NCBI GenBank assembly: GCA_963749515.1
Contig: CAVVMR010000010.1
Coordinates: 1-64,000, forward strand
Reading direction: 5' to 3'
Source: Gaiellasilicea sp963749515
GTDB lineage: Bacteria > Actinomycetota > Thermoleophilia > Gaiellales > Gaiellaceae
Length of the DNA: 64,000 nucleotides
The position numbers and the translations under genes are program-made. The notes under the pieces are model-generated. The model worked only from the letters and a program-made list of their open reading frames with translations. It was not told the origin of the DNA and made no database searches. This document shows positions 56,021 through 63,694 of the stretch, in pieces (position 1 is the first letter of the stretch; the number at the start of each line of letters is the position of its first letter).

Positions 56021-56985
56021 GCGCCCTGCTCGAGGTCGACGAGCTGCGCGTCCGGCTCCCGGTTCCCTCCGGCGAGGTCACCGTGGTGGACGGGATCGAC
56101 TACCGCGTCGAGCCGGGCGAGGTCTTCGGGATCGCCGGAGAGAGTGGCAGCGGGAAGACGATGTCGGTGCTCGCGCTGATGGGGCTGCTGCCGCCCGGCG
56201 GGACGGCCGGCGGCAGCGCAGTCTTCGCAGGGCGCGACCTGCTCCGGTTGCCTCAGAGGGAACTGCGGCGGATCTGCGGCCGCGACCTGGCGATGGTGTT
56301 CCAGGATCCGATGACCTCGCTCCACCCGATGCTGTCCGTCGGAACGCAGCTCACCGAGCACGTACGCCGGCACCTGAGCCTGGGGCGCCGCGACGCAGCC
56401 GGCCGTGCGCTCGAGCTGCTGCGTGAGGTGCGGATTCCCGATCCGAGCAGCGCGCTGAACGCCTTTCCGCACCAGTTCTCCGGCGGCATGCGCCAGCGGA
56501 TCGCGATCGCGGTCGCCCTCGCCTGCCGGCCGACCATGCTCGTCGCCGACGAGCCGACCACGGCGCTCGACGTCACCGTGCAGGCCGGGATCATCCGTCT
56601 GCTCGACCGGCTTCGGCGCGAGACGGGTCTTTCGATCATCCTCATCTCGCACGATCTCGGCGTTCTCTCGGCGATCGCCGACCGCGTCGCGGTGTTCTAC
56701 GCGGGCCGCATCGTCGAGGGAGGAAGCCGTGCCGACGTGCTCAGCCGGCCTCGTCACCCCTACACGCGAGGCCTCCTCGACGCACTGCCGCACCCGGAGG
56801 CGGCGGCTGCGTCGGCGCTCGTCGCCATCCCGGGAACGCCTCCGGCAGTGGCGCGCACTCCGCCCGGCTGCGCGTTCCATCCTCGCTGCCGCTTCGCACT
56901 TGAATCCTGCCGCGAGTCGGTTCCTCCGCTCGTGCCGGTGAACGGGAGAACGCTCGCCTGCCCCGTCGACCCTCTGCGCGGATGA
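56017..56985 (+). CDS. Peptide-type ABC transporter ATPase (DppD family)
   Basis: 322 residues from GTG 56017. Walker A is GESGSGKT, the Q-loop VFQDPMTSLHPMLSV, the signature FSGGMRQRIAIAVALACRPTMLVADEPTTALD and the switch His ISHDLGVLSAIADRV. The C-terminal oligopeptide-ATPase extension has the four-Cys iron-sulfur-like motif in GCAFHPRCRFALESCRESVPP...CPVD. It is coupled to the DppF gene, and the pair probably powers both permease sets. Confidence 0.93.
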   Translation: MSALLEVDELRVRLPVPSGEVTVVDGIDYRVEPGEVFGIAGESGSGKTMSVLALMGLLPPGGTAGGSAVFAGRDLLRLPQRELRRICGRDLAMVFQDPMTSLHPMLSVGTQLTEHVRRHLSLGRRDAAGRALELLREVRIPDPSSALNAFPHQFSGGMRQRIAIAVALACRPTMLVADEPTTALDVTVQAGIIRLLDRLRRETGLSIILISHDLGVLSAIADRVAVFYAGRIVEGGSRADVLSRPRHPYTRGLLDALPHPEAAAASALVAIPGTPPAVARTPPGCAFHPRCRFALESCRESVPPLVPVNGRTLACPVDPLRG

Positions 56986-57989
56986 GCGCCCTCGCGCTCG
57001 AAGACGTCGTCGTCGAGTACGAGCGCCGGGGCGCCGGGCCGGTCCGCGCCGTCGCCGGCGCGAGCCTCGAAGTCGGACGCGGCCGGATCGTCGGCCTCGT
57101 GGGCGAGTCCGGCTGCGGAAAGTCGACGCTCGCGCGCGCTGCCGTCGGCATGGTCGCGCCGCTGGCCGGGACGATCCACTTCGAGGGCCGGGAGGTGCGA
57201 CCGCTGACACGGGGCGCCCGGCCGCGGGATCTCGCCCGCCTCCAGATGGTGTTCCAGAATCCGTTCTCCTCGCTCAACCCTCGCCGGCGGATCGGCGAGC
57301 AGATCGGCGAGGCGCTGACCACCCTCGGACTCGCCCGACGCGCGCAGCGGCCGGCGCGCATCGCGCAGCTGCTCGAGCAGGTGGGTCTGCCTGCGAGCGC
57401 GGCCCGGGGTTACCCGCACGAGTTCTCGGGCGGTCAGCGTCAGCGGATCGCGATCGCGAGGGCGCTCGCGGCCGATCCGTCGGTGATCGTCCTCGACGAG
57501 CCTCTGGCGTCACTCGATGCGTCCGCGCAGGCGCAGATCGCGAACCTCCTGGCCGGGCTCGCGCGGGAGCTCGACCTCGGCCTCCTGCTCATCTCGCACG
57601 ACCTCGCGATCGTTCGCCACGTCGCCGACACCGTTGCGGTCATGTACCTCGGCCAGATCGTCGAGTCCGCACCCACCAGGGCGCTCTGGGCGGCGCCTCT
57701 CCATCCATACAGCGAGGCGCTCATCGCGGCAGTGCCGCGAGCGGACGGCGCCGGGATCCTGCCGGAGGCCCTGCCGGGAGAGGTGCCCGATCCTGCGCAG
57801 CCGCCGCCCGGCTGCCGCTTCCACACGCGCTGCCCGTACGTGTTCGAGCGCTGCCGGTCGGACGAGCCTCCTCTCGTCGAGCTCGTACCGGAGCGATCGG
57901 CCGCCTGCTGGCTCCAGGCGCCGGGCGAGCCGCCCGCGCCGCCCGCGGTCAAGTCTGAGCGGCTGGCACGCGCCGCACCCGCGGAGTAG
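56982..57989 (+). CDS. Peptide-type ABC transporter ATPase (DppF family)
   Basis: 335 residues. Walker A GESGCGKST, Q-loop VFQNPFSSLNPRRRI, signature FSGGQRQRIAIARALAADPSVIVLDEPLASLD, switch His SHDLAIVRHVAD. The C-terminal extension carries GCRFHTRCPYVFERCRSDEPPLVEL...ACW with four Cys. It forms the heterodimer with the DppD-type subunit. Its stop lies 36 bases before the second binding protein. Confidence 0.93.
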   Translation: MSALALEDVVVEYERRGAGPVRAVAGASLEVGRGRIVGLVGESGCGKSTLARAAVGMVAPLAGTIHFEGREVRPLTRGARPRDLARLQMVFQNPFSSLNPRRRIGEQIGEALTTLGLARRAQRPARIAQLLEQVGLPASAARGYPHEFSGGQRQRIAIARALAADPSVIVLDEPLASLDASAQAQIANLLAGLARELDLGLLLISHDLAIVRHVADTVAVMYLGQIVESAPTRALWAAPLHPYSEALIAAVPRADGAGILPEALPGEVPDPAQPPPGCRFHTRCPYVFERCRSDEPPLVELVPERSAACWLQAPGEPPAPPAVKSERLARAAPAE

Positions 57990-58025
57990 GCTCGAATCTC
58001 GCCACCAACGGGAAGGAGAGCCCAA

Positions 58026-59624
58026 ATGGCAGGCAGGTTGCGGAGCAAAGCAGGCTTGATCGCGAGCCTCGCGCTCGTGGCAGCGGCGGCGTATGCAGCG
58101 TCGACGGGGTCGGCCGCCCCGAGTCAGGACACGCTCGTCGTCGACCGCTCCTTCGAGATCAGGACATCGGATCCGCAGCGGGCGTTCGAGCCGACCGCGT
58201 CGATCATCAATCGCGGGATCTTCGACACGCTGCTGACCTTCAAGGGCGCCGACGTCTCACGACCGGCGCCGCTTGCCGCCAGGAGCTTCCGGGCGTCCAA
58301 GGATGCGAGGACCTACACCTTCGAGCTCCGCCGCGACATCCGGTTCGCGGACGGCACGCCGATGACCGCCGCAGACGTGGTCTTCTCGTTCCGGCGGCTG
58401 GTCAACCTGAAGGGCAACCCGTCCTTCCTGCTCGCGGGCGTGACCACGTCGGCACGCGGGACGCACACCGTCGTCCTGCGCTCGAAAGCGCCGAACACCG
58501 CGATCCCGGCGATTGTCGCGAACACGTCGCTCGGAATCGTGAACTCCAAGCTCGCGCGTGCGCACGGCGCCACTGACGCACCGGGAGCCGACAAGAAGGA
58601 CAAGGCGGAGAAGTGGTTCAACTCGGCCGCGTCGCGCGGCGTCGGGAGCGGGCCGTACGTGCTGACGGAGTACAGCACGACGTCCCGGCTCGTCCTCGAC
58701 CAGAACTCGCGCTACTGGGGCCAGAAGCCCGCCTTCGAGCGTGTCGTCGTGCGCAACATGGTGGCTGCGACCCAGTTCATCAACGTCCAGCGCGGACGGC
58801 ACGAGGTGGCGATCGACCTGTCGGCTCAGCAGGCACAGTCGCTGAAGGGCAACAGCCGCCTGCGCGTGCGGACACAACCGTCCACCTGGGTGTTCTGGCT
58901 GTTCGCGAACAACAACCCCGCGATCTCGGCGGCGACGTCGAACAAGCGCTTCCAGTCGGCGGTGCGGGCCGCGCTCGACTATCCCTCGTTCGCTCGGCTC
59001 GCCGGCGGCGGAGCGATTCAGGCGCGCGGGATCATCCCCTCGATGTTCCTCGGGTCACTGCCGCAGAGGGCGGCGGTCAAGCGCAACCTCGCCCGTGCGA
59101 AGAGCGAGCTCGCAGCGTCCGGTGTGGGGGATCAGACGTTCACGCTCGAGTTCCCGAGCGACCTCACGATCAACGGCGTTGCCTTCACCACGCTCGCCCA
59201 GCGGGTGCAGGCGAACCTCCAGGACATCGGGCTCCAGGTCGAGCTCTCGGGAGCTCCGGTGGGCACGTGGCTGGACAAGTACCGCAGCGGCAAGATGGCC
59301 TTCGGCCTGTCGCTCTGGGGGCCGGACTATCCGGACCCGGCCGACTATCTCGCCTTCATGCCGGGCGAGCTCGTCGGGCTTCGAGTCGGCTGGAAGAAGG
59401 GCGGTGACGCGACGCTCGAGAAGATTGCCGCGCGGGCGCGTGTCACGACCAGCAACGTCGCACGCGCGCCGCTCTATCGGCAGATCCAGAACCGGCTGAA
59501 CCGGTCGGGGCCGTATTTCCCGCTGATCCAGCCGACTCAGGTGTTCGCGGCGACGAGCGACCTGCAGGGCGCGGTCTTCAACCCGCTCTACTCTGTCGAC
59601 GTGCGCCTGCCTCGGCCGCGTTAG
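58026..59624 (+). CDS. Family-5 ABC substrate-binding protein, second receptor
   Basis: 532 residues from ATG 58026, with GGAAGGAGAG about 7 bases upstream. Its cleavable signal (LIASLALVAAAAYAASTGSAA) has no lipobox Cys, unlike the first receptor. Landmarks are DPQRAFEPTASIINRGIFDTLLTF, YTFELRRDIRFADGTPMTAADVVFSFRRL, GSGPYVLTEYSTTSRLVLDQN and WLDKYRSGKMAFGLSLWGPDYPDPADYLAFM. The last, WGPDYPDP, is typical of receptors for peptides. It closes the operon before a strong shared terminator. Confidence 0.93.
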   Translation: MAGRLRSKAGLIASLALVAAAAYAASTGSAAPSQDTLVVDRSFEIRTSDPQRAFEPTASIINRGIFDTLLTFKGADVSRPAPLAARSFRASKDARTYTFELRRDIRFADGTPMTAADVVFSFRRLVNLKGNPSFLLAGVTTSARGTHTVVLRSKAPNTAIPAIVANTSLGIVNSKLARAHGATDAPGADKKDKAEKWFNSAASRGVGSGPYVLTEYSTTSRLVLDQNSRYWGQKPAFERVVVRNMVAATQFINVQRGRHEVAIDLSAQQAQSLKGNSRLRVRTQPSTWVFWLFANNNPAISAATSNKRFQSAVRAALDYPSFARLAGGGAIQARGIIPSMFLGSLPQRAAVKRNLARAKSELAASGVGDQTFTLEFPSDLTINGVAFTTLAQRVQANLQDIGLQVELSGAPVGTWLDKYRSGKMAFGLSLWGPDYPDPADYLAFMPGELVGLRVGWKKGGDATLEKIAARARVTTSNVARAPLYRQIQNRLNRSGPYFPLIQPTQVFAATSDLQGAVFNPLYSVDVRLPRPR

Positions 59625-59633
59625 GTGCGTATT

Positions 59634-59662
59634 CGGGGCGGCCGCTCGCCGCGGCCGCCCCG
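59634..59662. terminator. Bidirectional GC hairpin terminator
   Basis: CGGGGCGGCCGC and GCGGCCGCCCCG form a perfect 12-bp stem with a 5-base loop between the convergent binding-protein and M24 peptidase genes (4 bases before the latter's stop). No T-run follows, so termination may be partly Rho-assisted. Confidence 0.7.
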
Positions 59663-59665
59663 ACC

Positions 59666-60796
59666 TCAGGCGTTGACGATCAGGTCGGGCGGGAACGCAT
59701 TCAGCTTTCGGCCGCCGCCCGGCTCACAGACGACGACGTCCTCGGTGCGAACGCCGAAGCGGCCGTCGACCAGGATCGACGGCTCGTCGGTGAAGGTCAT
59801 GCCGGGCTCGAGCGGTGTATCGTCCTCCTCGGAGACGAACGGGCGCTCGTGGACATCTAGGCCGATCCCGTGGCCCATGCGGTGCTTGAAGTTCGGGCCG
59901 TAACCGGCTGCCTCGATCGGCTGCCGGCAGGCGCGGTTGACCTCGTTCGCGGGCACACCAGGCAGGAGTGCGGCACGTCCGGCCTCCTGGGCTGCAAGGA
60001 CGAGCGCGTACGCGTCGCGCACGTCCGAGCCCGGCTCGCCGACACACACTGTCCGGCCGAAGTCGGAGCAGTAGCCGTCCACGACGGCGCCGAAGTCGAA
60101 CATCACCACGTCGCCCTCTTCGACCGGCACGGTGCGGGTCTCGTCCGCCGAGCTCTTCCCTTCGCCGAAGCCCGTGAACACATGGGTGGTGAAGGACGGA
60201 ACCCGGGAGCCTTTGACGCGCATCACGTGCTCGACCTCCTCGACCAGGTCGAGCATCGTCACACCCGGCCTGACCTTGGGCGCGACCGCCGCAATCGTCG
60301 CGTCGGCGACCCCGCAGGCGCGCTCCATCACGGCAAGCTCTTCCGGAGACTTCGTCCGTCGCAGCTCGTTCACGAGCGACGACCCGGTCACGACACGCTG
60401 CGGCGACAGAGCCGCGGTGAGGTGGATCATCGTCTCCGCCCAGCTCCGGTCACCGATCGCGAGAGTGCCCGTCTCGCCCAGACTGCGCGCCGCGGCCTCG
60501 AAGAGCGCGGGTCCGTCGTCGCGCTCGCTCACGACGACCAGCTCGCCCGGCAGCTCCCCGGCCACGTCGAACAGCGTCATCATCCGCGGCAGGACGAAGA
60601 CGGGCTCGCGGCCCGGACGGAAGAACGCACCCGCCACCCAGCCGTGGGCGTACTGCGACTGACCGAACGTCGGGATCATCCGCTCGACCCCGGTGAGGTA
60701 CTCCAGATCGGAAGAGGGTGCGAGGAAGAGGAGGTCGACACCGGCCTCGTCCATCCGGTCGCCGAGTTGCCGCCTGCGCTCGGAGTAGTCGAACAC
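59666..60796 (-). CDS. M24-family Xaa-Pro peptidase
   Basis: 376 residues from ATG 60796. The N-terminal creatinase-like domain spans about 1-125 and the pita-bread catalytic domain the rest. All five metal ligands are present: the two Asp of DFGAVVDGYCSDFGRT, His in HRMGHGIGLDVHE, Glu in FTDEPSIL and Glu in RTEDVVV. That favours a true metalloaminopeptidase or prolidase over creatinase, which has lost the metals. It acts in the cytoplasm on Xaa-Pro bonds, as the next step after the M20 dipeptidase in the cluster. It converges on the binding-protein gene. Confidence 0.9.
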   Translation of the reverse strand: MFDYSERRRQLGDRMDEAGVDLLFLAPSSDLEYLTGVERMIPTFGQSQYAHGWVAGAFFRPGREPVFVLPRMMTLFDVAGELPGELVVVSERDDGPALFEAAARSLGETGTLAIGDRSWAETMIHLTAALSPQRVVTGSSLVNELRRTKSPEELAVMERACGVADATIAAVAPKVRPGVTMLDLVEEVEHVMRVKGSRVPSFTTHVFTGFGEGKSSADETRTVPVEEGDVVMFDFGAVVDGYCSDFGRTVCVGEPGSDVRDAYALVLAAQEAGRAALLPGVPANEVNRACRQPIEAAGYGPNFKHRMGHGIGLDVHERPFVSEEDDTPLEPGMTFTDEPSILVDGRFGVRTEDVVVCEPGGGRKLNAFPPDLIVNA

Positions 60797-60843
60797 GACG
60801 CGCGAGTCTAGGCGATAGCGTTGAGACCGTGGCCGGCGACGAG

Positions 60844-61149
60844 ATGGCGATCTACGACCTGCGGGTCACGGTCGAGCGGATCGAGGGCCGCTCGGTCTGC
60901 GGGCTCGAGGTCGGCGACTACTTCGAGCTGACCGAGTCCAGCCGCGTGCGCATCCCGCCGGGGCGCTTCTTCTGTCTCTACGCGCTGCAGTCCGTGATTC
61001 CGCTGCTCCCCGCCAAGCAGCGCCGCTTGCCCGCGTCCGACTGGCTCGAGCAGGACTCGCTCGTCTGCTGTCCCGACCCGGACGAGCGCGTGATCATGCG
61101 CATCGAGCGGATCGGCGAGCGGACGATGCACACCAGCGACCTCACCTAG
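60844..61149 (+). CDS. TIGR04076-family small protein
   Basis: 101 residues from ATG 60844; GTG 60829 adds five residues. The family pattern is clear: YDLRVTVERIEGRSVCGLEVGDYFELTESSRVRIPPGRFFCLYALQSVIPLLPAKQRRLP...CPDPDERVIMRIERI. A single Cys (RSVCG) and a Pro-Gly-x-Phe-Cys segment recur in this family, whose role is unknown. It is divergent from the M24 gene and just upstream of the LLM oxidoreductase. Confidence 0.8.
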   Translation: MAIYDLRVTVERIEGRSVCGLEVGDYFELTESSRVRIPPGRFFCLYALQSVIPLLPAKQRRLPASDWLEQDSLVCCPDPDERVIMRIERIGERTMHTSDLT

Positions 61150-61155
61150 ACGGAG

Positions 61156-62058
61156 ATGGAGTTCGGGCTCGGGATCCAGTCGGACAAGAGCCCGGCCGAG
61201 TACACGGCGCTCGCGCAGCAGGCGGAAGCGGGCGGGTTCGACGTCGTTTCGGTCTACCACGACCTGCTCTACCAGCCCGCGATCGCACCGCTGCTCCTGA
61301 TCGCGCAGGCGACCGAGCGCGTGCGGGTCGGGCCGGCCGCTCTCAACCCCTACACGCTGCACCCGGTCGAGATCGCCGGCCAGATCGCAGCGCTCGACGC
61401 CGTCTCGAACGGCCGTGCGTACCTCGGCCTCGTGCAGGGCGCATGGCTCGACGCGCTCGGCCTGGCAGAAGACCGGCCGCTGACCGCGTTGCGCGAGGCG
61501 GTGACCGTGATCAGGCGGCTGTTTGCCGGCGACCTCAGCGGGTTCGCCGGCGAGCGGTTCACGATTGCGCCGGGCCAGGGCTTCCAGTACGAGCCGCTCC
61601 GGCGAGAGGTGCCGCTCCTGCTCGGGACCTGGGCGAAGCGCACGGCCGCCTTCGCGGGCGAGGTGGGCGCGGCGGAGCTGAAGCTCGGCGGATCCGCGAA
61701 TCCGGAGCTCGTTCCCCTGGTGCGGGAGTGGATCGGCTCGGACGACGTCGGCATCGTCCTCGGCGCGGTGACTGTCGTGGACGAGGACGGTGATGCAGCT
61801 CGCGCACGAGCCAGGGCGGAGGTGGAGCTCTACCTGCCGGTGGTCGCGGGTCGTGACCCGACGCTCGCACTCGGACCCGGCGACGAACCGCCGCTCGACC
61901 GGTTCGTCTTCGCGGGCACACCCGCCGAGGTAATCCGGCATGCGGAGCGGGCGTTCGCTGCGGGCGCGTCCAGGATCGAGTTCGGCACCCCCACGGGACT
62001 GACGACGGCACACGGCGTGGAGCTGCTCGCCGAGCGCGTTCTGCCGCACTTTCGCTGA
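61156..62058 (+). CDS. LLM-class flavin-dependent oxidoreductase
   Basis: 300 residues from ATG 61156. The TIM-barrel luciferase-like fold shows EFGLGIQSDKSPAEYTALAQQAEAGGFDVVSVYHDLLY, RVRVGPAALNPYTLHPVEIAGQIAALDAVSNGRAYLGLVQGAW, PLLLGTWAKRTAAFAGEV and AERVLPHFR. Members use FMN or F420. The nearby flavin-dependent DAO oxidase and RidA suggest oxidative turnover of imported compounds. It lies 6 bases after the TIGR04076 stop. Confidence 0.88.
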   Translation: MEFGLGIQSDKSPAEYTALAQQAEAGGFDVVSVYHDLLYQPAIAPLLLIAQATERVRVGPAALNPYTLHPVEIAGQIAALDAVSNGRAYLGLVQGAWLDALGLAEDRPLTALREAVTVIRRLFAGDLSGFAGERFTIAPGQGFQYEPLRREVPLLLGTWAKRTAAFAGEVGAAELKLGGSANPELVPLVREWIGSDDVGIVLGAVTVVDEDGDAARARARAEVELYLPVVAGRDPTLALGPGDEPPLDRFVFAGTPAEVIRHAERAFAAGASRIEFGTPTGLTTAHGVELLAERVLPHFR

Positions 62059-62086
62059 GCGGGCAGTTCGCTAGGGTCCTCCTGAG

Positions 62087-62482
62087 ATGTCGAGTCGATT
62101 CAGGGACGGCGGCGGCTTCGAGGAAGTGGCCGCCTACTCTCGCGCCGCCCGGCAAGGGGATCTGATCGCGGTCAGCGGCACGGCTGCGACCGGCCCCGGC
62201 GGCGCAGCGCTCCACCCCGGCGACGTGTACGCCCAGACGCGGGAGACGATCTCGCGCGCGCTGGCGGCCGCGGCAGAGCTCGGAGCGACGCGCGAGGACG
62301 TCATCCGGACGCGCATCTACTTGCTGCAGGGGTGCGAGTGGGAAGGAGCCGTGCGGGCACATCAGGAGGCATTCGCGGGGGTCGACCCTGCGAACACCAC
62401 TCTCTATGTCGCCGGGCTCATTCCCCCGGGAGTGCTCGTCGAGTTCGAGCTCGACGCGGTGCTTCCCGCCAAGCCCTCCTAG
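62087..62482 (+). CDS. RidA-family deaminase (enamine/imine hydrolase)
   Basis: 131 residues from ATG 62087. The YjgF/RidA fold: AAYSRAARQGDLIAVSGTAATGPGG, QTRETISRALAAAAELGATREDVIRTRIYLLQGCEWEGAVRAHQEAF and TTLYVAGLIPPGVLVEFELDAVLP. The carboxylate-binding Arg in RTRIYL is kept, and Glu near the end is present. RidA hydrolyses reactive 2-aminoacrylate-type imines. It overlaps the convergent DAO oxidase by 4 bases, and DAO enzymes produce exactly such imines. Confidence 0.9.
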   Translation: MSSRFRDGGGFEEVAAYSRAARQGDLIAVSGTAATGPGGAALHPGDVYAQTRETISRALAAAAELGATREDVIRTRIYLLQGCEWEGAVRAHQEAFAGVDPANTTLYVAGLIPPGVLVEFELDAVLPAKPS

Positions 62483-63600
62483 ACCACCTGCGGCTCGGGC
62501 AGCAGCCGCTTCTCGGCGAACCGGCGAACGTCGAGCAGGCGCAGCGCGTCATCTTCGCGTCCGAGCGCGATCGCCTCGGCGATGATCCGGCCGACCGCCG
62601 GGGCGACCATGAACCCGTGGCCGCTGAATCCCGCCGCCACCCAGAGCCCTGGACGCACCTCGCCGAGGATCGCTTGATGGTCAGGCGTGACGTCGTAGAA
62701 GCCCTCCACGAGCAGTGGCAGCGAGACGAACTCGAGCGCCGGCAAGAGCGCCTCGAGGCAGTGACGCACGTGGCTTCGCCAGTTGTCGCGTTCGAGGCCG
62801 GGGTCGCCGGCGGCCGTGAGATCGCTGGCGAGCACGCGGCCGTCGGCGAGCTGCTTGGCTGCGAAGTGACGCTCCGGAGAGATCACGAGCGGGTCGAGCA
62901 GTCGCTCCCGAATCGGGTCGCTCAGGAAGAGGTACCGGGCTTCCCGCGCGATGGGTAGCTCCGGCACGAGCGCGCGCGACTCCCATCCTGCAGCCACGAC
63001 GACGTTCGCGGCCGTGGCGGTCTCGCCATCCGTGAAGGAGAGCTTCCACCCGGACCCGTCCGGTCTGAGGCCCACGACGTCTGCCTGGACCACCGACGCG
63101 CGCTCGCCCAGCGCTTCGAGCACCGCCTGGGGACGATCGAGGTAGCCGTCCTCGGCGCACCACGCCGCGCCGGCGAGTGAGGATGGATCGAGCCCAGGGA
63201 CGAGCTGCGCCGCCTCGTCGGGCTCGACGATCCACGAGGCCACGCCGAGCTCGTTCTGGAGCTCGACGTTTGCAGCCAGCCGGGCCAGCGTCTCCGCAGA
63301 GTGGGCGAGGAAGAGATAACCGCACGCCCGGAAACAGGGGTCGACACGCATCTCTAGGCGTGCCTGCGCGTCGCGGTAGGTGGCCAGTGACTCGCGCGCG
63401 AGCAGGCAGTTGATCGCGGTGCCCCACTGCTGGCGGATCCCACCGGGCTGGACGCCGGACGCGCCTGCGCCGATCCCGGTCCGCTCGTAGACGGTGACGG
63501 CATCGACCCCCAACCGCCTCAGTTCGTGCGAGACGAAGAGTCCGGTCACGCCCGCGCCCACGACGGCGACCTGCCCGACCGGACCTTCCCGCCCCGCCAT
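62479..63600 (-). CDS. DAO-family FAD-dependent amine/amino-acid oxidase
   Basis: 373 residues from ATG 63600. The FAD dinucleotide fold is VAVVGAGVTGLFVSHELRRLGVDAVTVYERTGIGAGASGVQPGGIRQQWGT. The mid-domain contains the strand VVVAAGWESRAL, and the C-terminal flavin contact is VEGFYDVTPDHQAILGEVRPGLWVAAGFSGHGFMVAPAVGRIIAEAI. It resembles sarcosine/glycine-oxidase and related amine oxidases. The substrate is not certain; an amino acid or N-methyl amino acid freed by the peptidases fits the cluster. Confidence 0.88.
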   Translation of the reverse strand: MAGREGPVGQVAVVGAGVTGLFVSHELRRLGVDAVTVYERTGIGAGASGVQPGGIRQQWGTAINCLLARESLATYRDAQARLEMRVDPCFRACGYLFLAHSAETLARLAANVELQNELGVASWIVEPDEAAQLVPGLDPSSLAGAAWCAEDGYLDRPQAVLEALGERASVVQADVVGLRPDGSGWKLSFTDGETATAANVVVAAGWESRALVPELPIAREARYLFLSDPIRERLLDPLVISPERHFAAKQLADGRVLASDLTAAGDPGLERDNWRSHVRHCLEALLPALEFVSLPLLVEGFYDVTPDHQAILGEVRPGLWVAAGFSGHGFMVAPAVGRIIAEAIALGREDDALRLLDVRRFAEKRLLPEPQVV

Positions 63601-63694
63601 GCAGCAGCTCCTACCGGCGGGCGTTGGTTTCGACAGGCGCCACGGCGGAGAGCGTACTCACCGGCCGTGTATTGCTGAAGGAGGAGGAATCGCA

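Noticed and set aside
48507..63600. Classical creatinine pathway (creatininase, creatinase, sarcosine oxidase)
   Set aside because: The M24 protein keeps all metal ligands and so is a metallopeptidase, not creatinase; the creatininase-family gene can have other substrates.
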